In this document: piece after piece, positions 1 to 8,242 of the stretch
Position numbering within the stretch: the stretch's first letter is position 1
Layout: each line of letters starts with the position of its first letter
Source of the DNA: Paraburkholderia sabiae
GTDB taxonomy: Bacteria; Pseudomonadota; Gammaproteobacteria; Burkholderiales; Burkholderiaceae
Assembly: GCF_030412785.1 (NCBI RefSeq)
Contig: NZ_CP125295.1
Span: 5,518,001-5,582,000 of the forward strand
Length of the DNA stretch: 64,000 nucleotides
Reading direction: 5' to 3'
Made by a program: the position numbers and the translations under genes
The notes under the pieces: model-generated
Seen by the model: the letters and a program-made list of their open reading frames with translations, nothing else
Told to the model about the DNA's origin: nothing
Databases searched by the model: none

Positions 1-80
1 CGTCGATCTGCCGTGACGGCAGCGCGTGGAAGTGGGCGTCGGCCGAACCCGCGACCGAGCGCTGGGGCTCGCTGCAATGA
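1..80 (+). CDS. C-terminal end of a lipoprotein paralogue (partial)
   Basis: The frame that reads through from the window edge to TGA at 78-80 ends in WKWASAEPATERWGSLQ. This is nearly the same as the end of the next gene (WKWASAEPAVDRWGNLQ), so the window opens inside a tandem paralogue of that gene. Its stop codon overlaps the ATG of the next gene (ATGA, 77-80), which indicates an operon with translational coupling. Only about 25 residues are visible, so function cannot be judged. Confidence 0.75.
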   Translation, partial: SICRDGSAWKWASAEPATERWGSLQ

Positions 81-637
81 ACGCGCGCGACGCACTCGCA
101 ATCGGACGCGTGAGCGGCGCAACAGCCGCGCGGCTCGCGCTGGTCGGCGCGCTGTGCATTGGCGCAGGGGCGATCGTCAGCGGCTGCAGTTCGGCTTCCG
201 TCGGCGCGGCGGCAGGTGCTGGCGCGGGCGCGGCGACGGGCATCGTCACGGCCAATCCCGCTGTCGGCATTGGCGTCGGCATCGCCGTCCAGGCGGCCAC
301 CGACGAAGCCGTCGCGCACTATCTGCGCGTGATGCACACGGATCAACAGGACGTGATCGCCGCGCTTGCGGGCGCGATGCCCGTCGGCGAAACGCGCGAC
401 TGGAGCGTCAAGCACACGCTGCCCATCGAAAACGGTCACGGCCAGGTGCGCGTGACGCGTGCCTTCGCGTCGTCGCTGGCGATCTGCAAGGAGTTCGTGT
501 TCTCGGTCGTCGACGGCGACAAGCCCGACTCGAAGGTCTACTGGTACACGGCGAGCGCCTGCCAGGGCGACAACAAGGGCTACTGGAAGTGGGCATCGGC
601 GGAACCGGCGGTCGACCGCTGGGGCAATCTGCAGTAA
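77..637 (+). CDS. Putative glycine-zipper lipoprotein, tandem paralogue
   Basis: This 186-residue protein starts at the ATG at 77, which overlaps the preceding stop codon. An upstream in-frame start at 26 is possible but would precede the signal peptide awkwardly. A hydrophobic stretch (about residues 17-35) ends in the lipobox IVSGC with Cys37, so an envelope lipoprotein is expected. After it comes a Gly/Ala-rich segment (about 40-75) resembling a glycine zipper, then a soluble domain ending in WKWASAEP. I do not recognise a named family and the function is unknown. The gene is followed by an intrinsic terminator that an IS element has split. Confidence 0.72.
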   Translation: MNARDALAIGRVSGATAARLALVGALCIGAGAIVSGCSSASVGAAAGAGAGAATGIVTANPAVGIGVGIAVQAATDEAVAHYLRVMHTDQQDVIAALAGAMPVGETRDWSVKHTLPIENGHGQVRVTRAFASSLAICKEFVFSVVDGDKPDSKVYWYTASACQGDNKGYWKWASAEPAVDRWGNLQ

Positions 638-670
638 CGCCTTCGAATCACACCATTCGAATCGCCAGAA

Positions 671-689
671 AAAAGGGGAGCCGCGGCTC
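671..689. terminator. Bidirectional intrinsic terminator split by IS copy 1 (left half)
   Basis: Joining the left flank (671-689) to the right flank after the duplication (2131-2136) restores A-rich sequence, GGGGAGCCGCGGCTCCCC and a T-run: a perfect stem with A and T tracts on either side. It would terminate both the lipoprotein gene and the convergent ABC operon. The core GAGCCGCGGCTC is now present at both 678-689 and 2119-2130, the 12-bp target duplication. Confidence 0.85.
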
Positions 690-2118
690 TAATGCCGTTC
701 AGTTAAGGTCTCTTTTGAGGAACCGAACGGTATAGCGAAACGGTCTGGATTTGACGGCCCGAGCGCAACTGCGCCCGGGCCGTTTGTCGTTGGGAAGTTG
801 CTTGAGCCGCTCGCGCAGGCGCCTGAGCAGCGCTGGCAGTTTGCCGTACGAGCGCGTCACGGCCGCCCACGTCATTTCGTACTGAATGGTGTGAAACGCG
901 CGGATGAAGCTCAGCTCGTCGGGTGCGTGCCGGGCGTCGAGTGCCGCCCTGGCCATCTCCAGGCGAATCAGGTTATAGGCGATCAGAGCCCCCCAGAACT
1001 CCTGATAGACACCTTGTACGGTCTGGCTGCGAAGGGTCAGTTCCATGCCCAGCATCGACTGCTTCAGTTCATGGTAGCTGGTCTCGATCTGCCAGCGACG
1101 CTCGTAGCACGACACAATGTCAGCCGCCTTGAAACGCCTTCGATCAGTCAGGGACGTGAGCAATGTCCGTTGCCGGCCACGTGCATCGACGGCCAGCACG
1201 GCGCGCGCCTGCCAGAATTCGGGCAGCTCGGGGCATTTCGTGCGGGCCTGCGGCGACACACGCATGCGCACGATCTGGTCACCGTCGCACCCGCTCACGA
1301 CCTCCCAGCGCAGGTTCGATCTGGCCGGGATGATGAAATGCCGGTTCTCGCCGCCTGAAGCCAGATTGCACAGGATCTGGGCCGACAGGAACCCCTTATC
1401 AAAAACGGTAATGGAGTTGTCTGGCACACGAGGGATGAGCTCACGCGCCCAGATCATCTCATTGATATCGTAAGGGCCGAACCCGGCATCACACACCAGA
1501 TGCGTCGCCAGGGCGGTGAGCGTGACCGCGCGCAGTTGGGGATAGCTGCCCACCCGACCGTGAGCGGCAGCCGAGGCGCCGAAATGCCTGCGGTTGGCGA
1601 CACTGTCGGTGGTTCGCAGCGTCGTGCCATCCATCGCGAATAGCGAGAATCCCTTGAACAGGTACTTCGCCTGATCCTGCGCGATCCAGTTCCGGGCCGA
1701 TTCATGAAACAGCCACGCCAGGGGGGCGGCGCCGATACGCTGCCGCGCCTGGGCGATGGCGCTCTTGCTGACAAATGACGCATCGGGTGCGGGTAGCGCA
1801 AGGTCCAGTTCATCGACGACCTCGCTGATCGACTGGTGCCGATACAACGCCAGCGCAATCACTAGCCACACGACCTGCTGTGCGGGTAGCCGACGCCGAC
1901 GCACGCTGGCACTGCCACTGGCCTGCACCGCATACTCGATCCATTTGTACGGCAGATGCTGGCCCAGCCGGTCCCAATCGAGCGGCGGCTGTGATTCAAC
2001 AAGGAGGCGCAAATCATCGACCAGCATGGCGATGAAAGTTAACATCGCCACGCCGCGTTTACAACCAATTCGAGCTACCAATAAAAATGCCGTTCAGTCG
2101 CTTAACTGAACGGCATTA
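690..2118 (-). mobile_element. IS4-family insertion sequence, copy 1 (1429 bp)
   Basis: The element has 18-bp terminal inverted repeats, TAATGCCGTTCAGTTAAG at 690 and its complement ending at 2118. It is flanked by a perfect 12-bp direct repeat, GAGCCGCGGCTC (678-689 and 2119-2130), a duplication length consistent with the IS4 family. It contains one transposase gene on the minus strand whose stop codon lies within the left repeat. The right end also holds an internal hairpin (ATGCCGTTCAGT, six bases, ACTGAACGGCAT). It differs from copy 2 (52538-53966) by one base, A at 967 against C at 52815, so the transposition is recent. Confidence 0.95.
699..2045 (-). CDS. IS4-family transposase (DDE)
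   Basis: This transposase moves the surrounding IS by cut-and-paste. The expected DDE elements are visible in order: FAMDGTTLR (first Asp), ITVFDKGFL (second Asp) and YERRWQIETSYHELKQS, the YREK-like region with the catalytic Glu. The first ATG is at 2045 (448 aa); in-frame TTG (2081) and GTG codons upstream would extend it slightly. The protein ends in KRDLN with the stop inside the terminal inverted repeat. It carries Ile in YNLIRLEM where the second copy has Ser. No frameshift is seen, so it is probably active. Confidence 0.93.
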   Translation of the reverse strand: MLTFIAMLVDDLRLLVESQPPLDWDRLGQHLPYKWIEYAVQASGSASVRRRRLPAQQVVWLVIALALYRHQSISEVVDELDLALPAPDASFVSKSAIAQARQRIGAAPLAWLFHESARNWIAQDQAKYLFKGFSLFAMDGTTLRTTDSVANRRHFGASAAAHGRVGSYPQLRAVTLTALATHLVCDAGFGPYDINEMIWARELIPRVPDNSITVFDKGFLSAQILCNLASGGENRHFIIPARSNLRWEVVSGCDGDQIVRMRVSPQARTKCPELPEFWQARAVLAVDARGRQRTLLTSLTDRRRFKAADIVSCYERRWQIETSYHELKQSMLGMELTLRSQTVQGVYQEFWGALIAYNLIRLEMARAALDARHAPDELSFIRAFHTIQYEMTWAAVTRSYGKLPALLRRLRERLKQLPNDKRPGRSCARAVKSRPFRYTVRFLKRDLN

Positions 2119-2184
2119 GAGCCGCGGCTCCCCTTTTTCATAGCACTACCCTGCTGGAAACCAGGCAATCAGGCAACCAGGCAA

Positions 2185-3531
2185 TCAGGACTCGACGTCC
2201 TCGAGACTGAAGATTTCCGTCTGGTCGTTATACGAGAAAATTTCCGCGTAACGGCCCCAGTTGATGACGGCGTCGAGCGTCTCTTCGGCGGCGCTGTCCG
2301 ACAGGAAGTCTTCCAGCTCCTGCTCGAAGCGCACGCGCGGCGCGCGATGCCCCGGGCGCTCGTTCAGCACCTTCTTGATCCGCGCCGCGAGCGGCACGTG
2401 CTTCAGCAGGTGATCCGCGAACATCAGCTTTCGCTCCTGCGTACCGAACTCGGCGAACACGCGCGCGGGCGGCGTCAGGAAAATGTCGCCCTCGCGGACG
2501 TCGGCGAAACCCAGGTGCTGCAGCACTTCGGCGATAGGGAACAGATCGTCCACTTCCAGATGCAGCGAGCGCGCGATTTCCGGCATGTCCGCGCGGCCGT
2601 GATACGGCGCGGCAGCGAGCGTTTCGATCAGACCCGCCATCAGGTTGGTCGACACATGCGGCAGCCAGCTATGCAGCTCCAGGCCCTTCTTGGTCTTTTC
2701 GTCCGTCTGACGCGCCGTCATCTTCGCGTAGATGTCGTCGACGAGACGCCGGAACGCCGGGTCCAGACGGTTGCGCGGATGCTTGAACGGCACCTTGATC
2801 TCGGCGATCACGCGGCCCGGATTCGACGACAGCACGAGAATCCGGTCGCACATGAACACGGCTTCCTCGATGTTGTGCGTGACGATCAGCACCGACTTGA
2901 TCGGCATGCGGCCTTGCGTCCACAGATCGAGCAGGTCGGTACGCAGCGTTTCGGCCGTGAGTACGTCGAGCGCGGAGAACGGCTCGTCCATCAGCAGCAG
3001 CGTCGGATCGACAACGAGTGCGCGCGCAAAGCCCACACGCTGGCGCATGCCGCCCGACAGCTCGCGCGGATACGCGTTCTCGAAGCCGTCGAGACCGATC
3101 AGGTCGATCGCAGCGAGCGCGCGTTCGCGGCGCTCGCGCGCGCCCACGCCGAGCGCTTCGAGACCCGCTTCCACGTTCTGCAGCACGGTCAGCCACGGAA
3201 ACAGCGCGAAGGTCTGGAACACCATCGCGACGCCTTCGGCGGGACCTTTGAGCGGCTTGCCCATGTAGGTCACTTCGCCATCCGTCGGTTCGATCAGCCC
3301 GGCGATGATGCGCAACAGCGTCGACTTGCCCGAGCCCGAACGGCCCAGCAGACCGACGATCTCGCCTTCGCGCAGCGACAGATTGGCATCGTCGAGAACG
3401 AGCAGTTCGCCCTGCGTCTTGTTGAACCCGCGGCACACGTCCTTGACGCGCAGGATTTCTTCGCCGAGGCGCGGCGGCATCGGCGGTGTCTGGACGGGCG
3501 TGGCCGCCGTTACGGTTTTCGGATTTTGCAT
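2185..3531 (-). CDS. ABC transporter ATPase, nitrate/sulfonate type, with C-terminal AAA-associated domain
   Basis: This 448-residue cytoplasmic ATPase powers the double permease encoded just upstream. The N-terminal nucleotide-binding domain has Walker A GRSGSGKS (63-70), signature LSGGM (158-162) and Walker B LLLMDEP (178-184), in the style of NrtD/SsuB/TauB proteins. About 150 further residues (from about 300) match the AAA-associated C-terminal domain found in a subgroup of these importers, and may be regulatory. The ATG at 3531 follows the permease stop by 22 bases. No substrate-binding protein is nearby, so the substrate is not known. The 3' end is next to three 8-bp tandem repeats (CAGGCAAT type) at 2162-2185. 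Confidence 0.9.
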   Translation of the reverse strand: MQNPKTVTAATPVQTPPMPPRLGEEILRVKDVCRGFNKTQGELLVLDDANLSLREGEIVGLLGRSGSGKSTLLRIIAGLIEPTDGEVTYMGKPLKGPAEGVAMVFQTFALFPWLTVLQNVEAGLEALGVGARERRERALAAIDLIGLDGFENAYPRELSGGMRQRVGFARALVVDPTLLLMDEPFSALDVLTAETLRTDLLDLWTQGRMPIKSVLIVTHNIEEAVFMCDRILVLSSNPGRVIAEIKVPFKHPRNRLDPAFRRLVDDIYAKMTARQTDEKTKKGLELHSWLPHVSTNLMAGLIETLAAAPYHGRADMPEIARSLHLEVDDLFPIAEVLQHLGFADVREGDIFLTPPARVFAEFGTQERKLMFADHLLKHVPLAARIKKVLNERPGHRAPRVRFEQELEDFLSDSAAEETLDAVINWGRYAEIFSYNDQTEIFSLEDVES

Positions 3532-3553
3532 CGCGTTATGCCTTCAATGAATC

Positions 3554-5308
3554 TCAATCGAGCCGCAGACGGCTTTCGGCGTAGGCGTACAGCGGACGCC
3601 ACAACACGCGATTGAAGAGGGACACGAACAGGGACATCACCGCGATGCCCAGAATGATCTTCGGATAGTCGCCCGCGGCCGTGTACTCGGCGATATACGC
3701 GCCGAGTCCGTGCGCGGCGAGCTTCGTGTTGCCCCACTGCACGGCCTCCGCGACGATGCTCGCGTTCCACGCGCCGCCCGAAGCCGTGATTGCGCCCGTC
3801 ACGTAGTACGGGAACACGCCCGGCAGCATCGCCTGACGCCACCATTGCCAGCCGCGGATACGGAAATTCTTCGCGGCTTCCTTGTAGTCGTTCGGATAGG
3901 CGCTCGCGCCCGCAATCACGTTGAACAGGATATACCACTGCGTCCCGAGCACGATCAGCGGCGAGAGCCAGACGTCCGGGTTCAGATCGAACTTGACGAT
4001 CACGATCACGAAGACCGGGAACAGCAGGTTCGCCGGGAACGCGGCGAGGAACTGCGCGACGGGCTGAACCTTCTCGGCCAGCGACGGCCGCAAGCCGATC
4101 AGCACGCCGACAGGCAGCCACACCACCGATGCCAGCGCGATCAGCAGCGTCACGCGCAGCAGCGTGAAGAGACCCAGCACGAACACGTGACCGACTTCAT
4201 CGAGCGTGACGCCCGTGCGCACATAGGCGATCACGCGATACACGACGAACGCCGTCACCAGCACGACGATCACAGCCCACACGATGTCGCCCGTCTTCGA
4301 CGGCTTGTGGTCGACGGGCTTCGCGAACTTCACCGCGCTCATGCTCGGCCAGCGGATGGGCACGCGCGCAGCCTTCGCGAACATCCAGCCGATGGGCACG
4401 AGCAGACGGTGAATCAGGCGCGTGCGGCGGATCAGGTCGAGCAGCCACGACTCGGGCGCGTCGCCGGAACTCGTGTTCTCCATGCGGAACTTGTCCGTCC
4501 ACGCGACGAGCGGACGGAACAGGAACTGGTCGTACGCGAGGATCACGACGGTCATCGTCAGGATCACCCAGCCGATCGCGTGCAGGTTCTTGTCGGCGAT
4601 CGCCTGAGCCAGATACGCGCCGACGCCCGGCAGCGTGATCGTGTGATTGCCGACCGTGATTGCTTCCGACGCCACCACGAAGAACCAGCCGCCCGACATC
4701 GACATCATCATGTTCCAGATGAGGCCGGGCATCGAGAACGGCACTTCGAGCTTCCAGAAACGCTGCCACGATGTGAGGTGGAAACCCTTCGACACTTCGT
4801 CCAGATCGCGCGGCACCGTGCGCAGCGACTGGTAGAAGCTGAAGGTCATGTTCCACGCCTGGCTCGTGAAGATCGCGAAGATCGCGGCCAGTTCGGCGCC
4901 CAGCACGCGCGACGGAAACAGCGCGAGGAAGAACGTCACCGTGAACGAGATGTAGCCGAGCACGGGCACGGACTGCAGGATGTCGAGAATCGGCACGAGC
5001 ACCTGCCCCGCGCGACGGCTCTTCGCGGCGAGCGTGCCGTAGACCAGCGTGAACACCAGCGACGCCACCATCGCGGCCAGCATGCGCAGCGTGGTACGTA
5101 GCGCGTACTCGGGCAGGTTCGCGGGGTCGAGCGAAATGGGCGCGCTCTGCAACGTCGAGATGGGCGCCATCGTCTCGTGGAAGCCGACGACGGCCATCGC
5201 GATCAGGCAGATGATCAGCGGGAACGCGATGAAGTCCCAACGGTTGGGCAGCACCCGCCACGCCGACGCATTGGCGGTCCGGTTCAGGGTGAAGCTGAAG
5301 AAATCCAT
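3554..5308 (-). CDS. ABC transporter permease with two fused membrane domains
   Basis: This 584-residue inner-membrane protein contains two binding-protein-dependent permease domains in tandem, about residues 75-280 and 370-580, so one chain may form the whole channel. Each half has several hydrophobic segments and an EAA-like loop (AAKNFRIRGWQWWR in the second half; SKGFHLTSWQRFWKLEVP in the first). I chose the ATG at 5308 because GGGAGGG lies just upstream; a longer start at 5350 has no such site. It forms an operon with the downstream ATPase gene. Family members import nitrate, sulfonates, taurine or related compounds. Nothing here fixes the substrate. Confidence 0.88.
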   Translation of the reverse strand: MDFFSFTLNRTANASAWRVLPNRWDFIAFPLIICLIAMAVVGFHETMAPISTLQSAPISLDPANLPEYALRTTLRMLAAMVASLVFTLVYGTLAAKSRRAGQVLVPILDILQSVPVLGYISFTVTFFLALFPSRVLGAELAAIFAIFTSQAWNMTFSFYQSLRTVPRDLDEVSKGFHLTSWQRFWKLEVPFSMPGLIWNMMMSMSGGWFFVVASEAITVGNHTITLPGVGAYLAQAIADKNLHAIGWVILTMTVVILAYDQFLFRPLVAWTDKFRMENTSSGDAPESWLLDLIRRTRLIHRLLVPIGWMFAKAARVPIRWPSMSAVKFAKPVDHKPSKTGDIVWAVIVVLVTAFVVYRVIAYVRTGVTLDEVGHVFVLGLFTLLRVTLLIALASVVWLPVGVLIGLRPSLAEKVQPVAQFLAAFPANLLFPVFVIVIVKFDLNPDVWLSPLIVLGTQWYILFNVIAGASAYPNDYKEAAKNFRIRGWQWWRQAMLPGVFPYYVTGAITASGGAWNASIVAEAVQWGNTKLAAHGLGAYIAEYTAAGDYPKIILGIAVMSLFVSLFNRVLWRPLYAYAESRLRLD

Positions 5309-6040
5309 CAGGCGGCCCTCCCGTCGCGGCGGGACGCGCCCATGCCGCAAGCCATGATGGTCACGCTCGCGCCGTCATGAATGGCGGCCGCGCGACGGTC
5401 CGAGGATCGATCCGGAAAGCTGAATTCAGGCATGGCAAAACGCAAATGCGCGGTAAATCGTTGGCGTTGAATACGCATTGGCCGGCGACGAATACGTTGC
5501 GCGGCGCCCCGTGCGGGCCTGCACTCACGGCCGGCGCAATCGTGTTGCGCGGGCCGCCGCCAGCAGGCCGGCGAGCTTTCCTCATTTTGGACGGCACGAC
5601 ACTACTACAACCTGTGTGACAGAAACAACCGTTGACATTCAAATGTCACGCTGAATGGTTCCACAAAGGCTTCTGTAAGCAGCAGGCCGCGTGGCGCAAG
5701 GCGACAGGCTTGCCACCCGCTTGCAGCGAACCGTCGCGTGCGAGCCACATCCCGAGCCACATCCGATTGGCCGCGCCGCTATTCAGAAAGTCACGCCAGA
5801 GGCCGTTAATACCCCACACGGGACTTTCTCGCGCGCAAATCCCGACTGGCGTTGGGCCGCGCGGCGGTTAAAATCGGGAAGCGGCGAACACCTGCTGGCC
5901 GCCGGCGACGAGGACGGCGGCGCGGCGCATTATCCTGGCTCCGTGCGGTGCGCGGCAAGAATCGACAGGAGCGGCCCAGCGCCGGCGCGTTGCAACGAGA
6001 CACGTTGTTGCATGAATCAGTCAGACGGATCAGAGGGTCG
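5309..6040. other. Divergent intergenic region with an inverted repeat
   Basis: No convincing gene lies in these 730 bases between the ABC operon and the diguanylate cyclase. It contains TGACATT-CA-AATGTCA, a perfect 7-2-7 inverted repeat at 5633-5648 that overlaps a TTGACA hexamer (5632-5637), and a TAAAAT hexamer (5869-5874) that could be the -10 of the downstream gene. Open frames here have no ribosome site or recognisable protein. Confidence 0.5.
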
Positions 6041-7720
6041 ATGAAAAGGACAACCTTGCGCCAGGCATTGGGACCGGCCAGTTTCGTACTGGTCGTGCTC
6101 GCATGCTGGTTCGCATCCGGCCTGGTCGCGGACCGGATGGTACAGCAAGAACTGGATACCGCACTGCGCCAGCAGCGGCAGATGTCCGCCTCGATCGTCT
6201 ACAACATGGCCGAAGTGATCGCGAGCGACCTGGCGATGTCGCGTGCCATACCCGCCACCATGGCCGAGCTCGGCGTGATCCAGCAGGCCCTGACGCATTC
6301 GCAGAATTATGCCGCTTCAGGCGTCGACCTGGAACCCGCGCACCGCGAAGAGCTGTTGAAATCGCCGGAACTGGCGGGCATCGACGGCTTTTTGCGCGAC
6401 GCCCAGGGCTTCTCGGGCCTCGACATCATCTGGCTCGTCAACGCCAACGGACTGTGCGTCGCGGCGAGCAACGCACAGAACACGCATTCGTTCGTCGGCC
6501 TCGACATGCGCTCGCGCAGCTACCTCACCAACGCGCTGCTCGGCGCATTCGGCGAAGCATACGGCGTCGGCCGCATGAGTGGCGAGCCGGGCATCTTCAT
6601 TTCGGCGCCCGTCTACGACGACGGGCTGCTGGTCGGCGCGATCGTCGCCAAGGTCGGCATCGCGCGGCTGCGTCACTGGGTGGCGCACGCGGGCACCTTC
6701 GTCACCGACGACAACGGCGTGATCATCATGGCGCACAACGCGACGCTCGAAGGCCAGGCGATGCCGGCCTCGCGCGTCACGCAGATGAGCGCGACCGAGC
6801 GCATGAGCACCTATCATCGCGACCGCTTCCCCGCCGTCCAGATCCGGCCCGTGAAGAGCCAGGTGCGCGGCGATGCGCCGTGGGTGCCCACCGAGATCGC
6901 CGATCAGCTGTTCGACATGCCCGGCCAGCCGATCCCGACGCTCTATCAGTCGCGCAGCGGCCTGAACTCCGGGCTGTCCGCGCATCTCGTCGATCCGCTC
7001 GTCGCGTGGCCCGAACTGATGCGCAATCACAAGCGCGATCATCTGCTCGTGTTCCTGACGCTCGCGGGCACGGTGGCGCTCGCGTGGGTGATCACCGTGT
7101 CCTATCTGCGCGAGCGGCGCCATCACCGCGCGACGCGCGTGCTCGCCGAGCAGTTGCAGTCGGCGAACACGCTGCTGTCGGCGGAAGCCCGTCACGACGC
7201 GCTGACAGGCGCGCTGTCGCGCCGCTATTTCCTCGACCTGCTGCGCCATGAAATAGACCGGGCTCGCGCGACGGGCGAGCCGCTGTGCATGGCGATCGCC
7301 GACCTCGATCACTTCAAGCAGATCAACGACCGCTTCGGGCACGCAGCCGGCGACCGGGCGCTCGAGCATTTCGTCGATACCTGCCGCACCGAGCTGCGCG
7401 GCAGCGATGCGATCGGACGGCTGGGCGGCGAAGAGTTCGGCATTCTGCTGCCCACTACGCCGCTCGGCACCGGGCTCGAAGTCGTCGAACGGCTGCGCGT
7501 GCGGCTGAAGGCGACGCCGTCGTCGAAGCTGCCGCAGTCGGTGGGCTTGAGCGTGAGCATCGGCATTACGGAACTGTCGGCGGAAGACCTGCCCGAGCGC
7601 ATCATCAGCCGCGCGGACCAGGCGCTCTACGCCGCCAAACAGGGCGGCCGCGACCGCAGCGAAGCCGTGCCGCCCGACGACACCGCGCCGCCCACGCGCG
7701 CGCCCGTCAACGCCTGGTAA
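6041..7720 (+). CDS. Membrane diguanylate cyclase with dCache-like sensor
   Basis: The protein (559 aa) would make cyclic di-GMP from GTP at the inner membrane. A first membrane helix (about 12-32) and a second (about 342-362) enclose a periplasmic sensor resembling the double-Cache domain of DctB kinases (GLDMRSRSYLTNALLG, GEPGIFISAPVYDDG). A GGDEF domain follows, with the intact motif GGEEF and an RxxD inhibitory site (RGSD) five residues before it, so product inhibition is expected. The ATG at 6041 has AGAGGG upstream; the frame is open further 5' but lacks a good start. It is transcribed alone. The sensed ligand is unknown. Confidence 0.92.
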   Translation: MKRTTLRQALGPASFVLVVLACWFASGLVADRMVQQELDTALRQQRQMSASIVYNMAEVIASDLAMSRAIPATMAELGVIQQALTHSQNYAASGVDLEPAHREELLKSPELAGIDGFLRDAQGFSGLDIIWLVNANGLCVAASNAQNTHSFVGLDMRSRSYLTNALLGAFGEAYGVGRMSGEPGIFISAPVYDDGLLVGAIVAKVGIARLRHWVAHAGTFVTDDNGVIIMAHNATLEGQAMPASRVTQMSATERMSTYHRDRFPAVQIRPVKSQVRGDAPWVPTEIADQLFDMPGQPIPTLYQSRSGLNSGLSAHLVDPLVAWPELMRNHKRDHLLVFLTLAGTVALAWVITVSYLRERRHHRATRVLAEQLQSANTLLSAEARHDALTGALSRRYFLDLLRHEIDRARATGEPLCMAIADLDHFKQINDRFGHAAGDRALEHFVDTCRTELRGSDAIGRLGGEEFGILLPTTPLGTGLEVVERLRVRLKATPSSKLPQSVGLSVSIGITELSAEDLPERIISRADQALYAAKQGGRDRSEAVPPDDTAPPTRAPVNAW

Positions 7721-7869
7721 TTGTCATTCCCAGCGGGAGTCGAAGACTGGCCAGCGATGCACACTGCATCGCGCGTGTCGAAGCCGACGGGCAAGCGGAG
7801 CACAAGCAGGTATCATCGACTTTCATACGAAAGTTGTGATCACCGCTTTACGCTCCCCCGGAGGTTCGC

Positions 7870-8136
7870 ATGAAGGGAAATCTGGTCATCGTCTGCCGCG
7901 ATCAGGACGCTGACGCTTTCGATCATCTGCTCGCAGAATACGGCGCGTTTCAGACGCGCCTGTCGTCGACCACGTGGTATCTGAAGCTGGACGTGGCACC
8001 CGAAGTGATACAGGACGAGATCCTCGCGCGTCTTGGCAAGTACACGACGCACTACATCTTCGAGGCCGACACGGTGACGTGGAACACGGTGGACAGCGAA
8101 GCCGCCGCCGCGCTCAACACGCTCTTCACCGAGTAA
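7870..8136 (+). CDS. Small conserved-looking protein, possibly Cas2/SinR-like fold
   Basis: This 88-residue soluble protein has a strong ribosome site (CGGAGG, 8 bases before the ATG) and codon use like its neighbours, so it is probably real. The pattern LVIVCR, then a helix, then STTWYLKL, a second helix, and YIFEAD suggests a beta-alpha-beta-beta-alpha-beta ferredoxin-like fold. The central STTWYLKL recalls the SinR/Cas2-like small proteins that carry DSTWF-type motifs. That resemblance is from memory and pattern only. There is no CRISPR locus nearby. Confidence 0.7.
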   Translation: MKGNLVIVCRDQDADAFDHLLAEYGAFQTRLSSTTWYLKLDVAPEVIQDEILARLGKYTTHYIFEADTVTWNTVDSEAAAALNTLFTE

Positions 8137-8210
8137 AGCGCATCAATCTCTGCGCGGGGTTTCGCGGGGCCTCTCGCGTTACACGCCCCGCCCTTCTCGA
8201 ATCTTGAAAC

Positions 8211-8233
8211 GCCGCGCAGTCAATCCGCGCGGC
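8211..8233 (-). terminator. Possible stem-loop after the histidine kinase gene
   Basis: GCCGCGC (8211-8217) pairs with GCGCGGC (8227-8233) over a nine-base loop, ten bases past the kinase stop codon. Read on the minus strand it is followed by only a short T stretch, so termination would be weak or assisted. Confidence 0.35.
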
Positions 8234-8242
8234 GCATCGCAC

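Noticed and set aside
2162..2189. 8-bp tandem repeats (CAGGCAAT type, 3.5 copies) at the end of the ABC ATPase gene, considered as a CRISPR-like or regulatory array
   Set aside because: Too short and without spacers; it looks like a small slippage repeat overlapping the stop codon.
5361..5642. 93-codon minus-strand frame in the 5.3-6.0 kb gap
   Set aside because: No ribosome site, no recognisable protein features and untypical composition.
7870..8136. Calling the small protein a CRISPR-associated Cas2
   Set aside because: No repeats or other cas genes are in the window; only a loose fold-level resemblance supports it.
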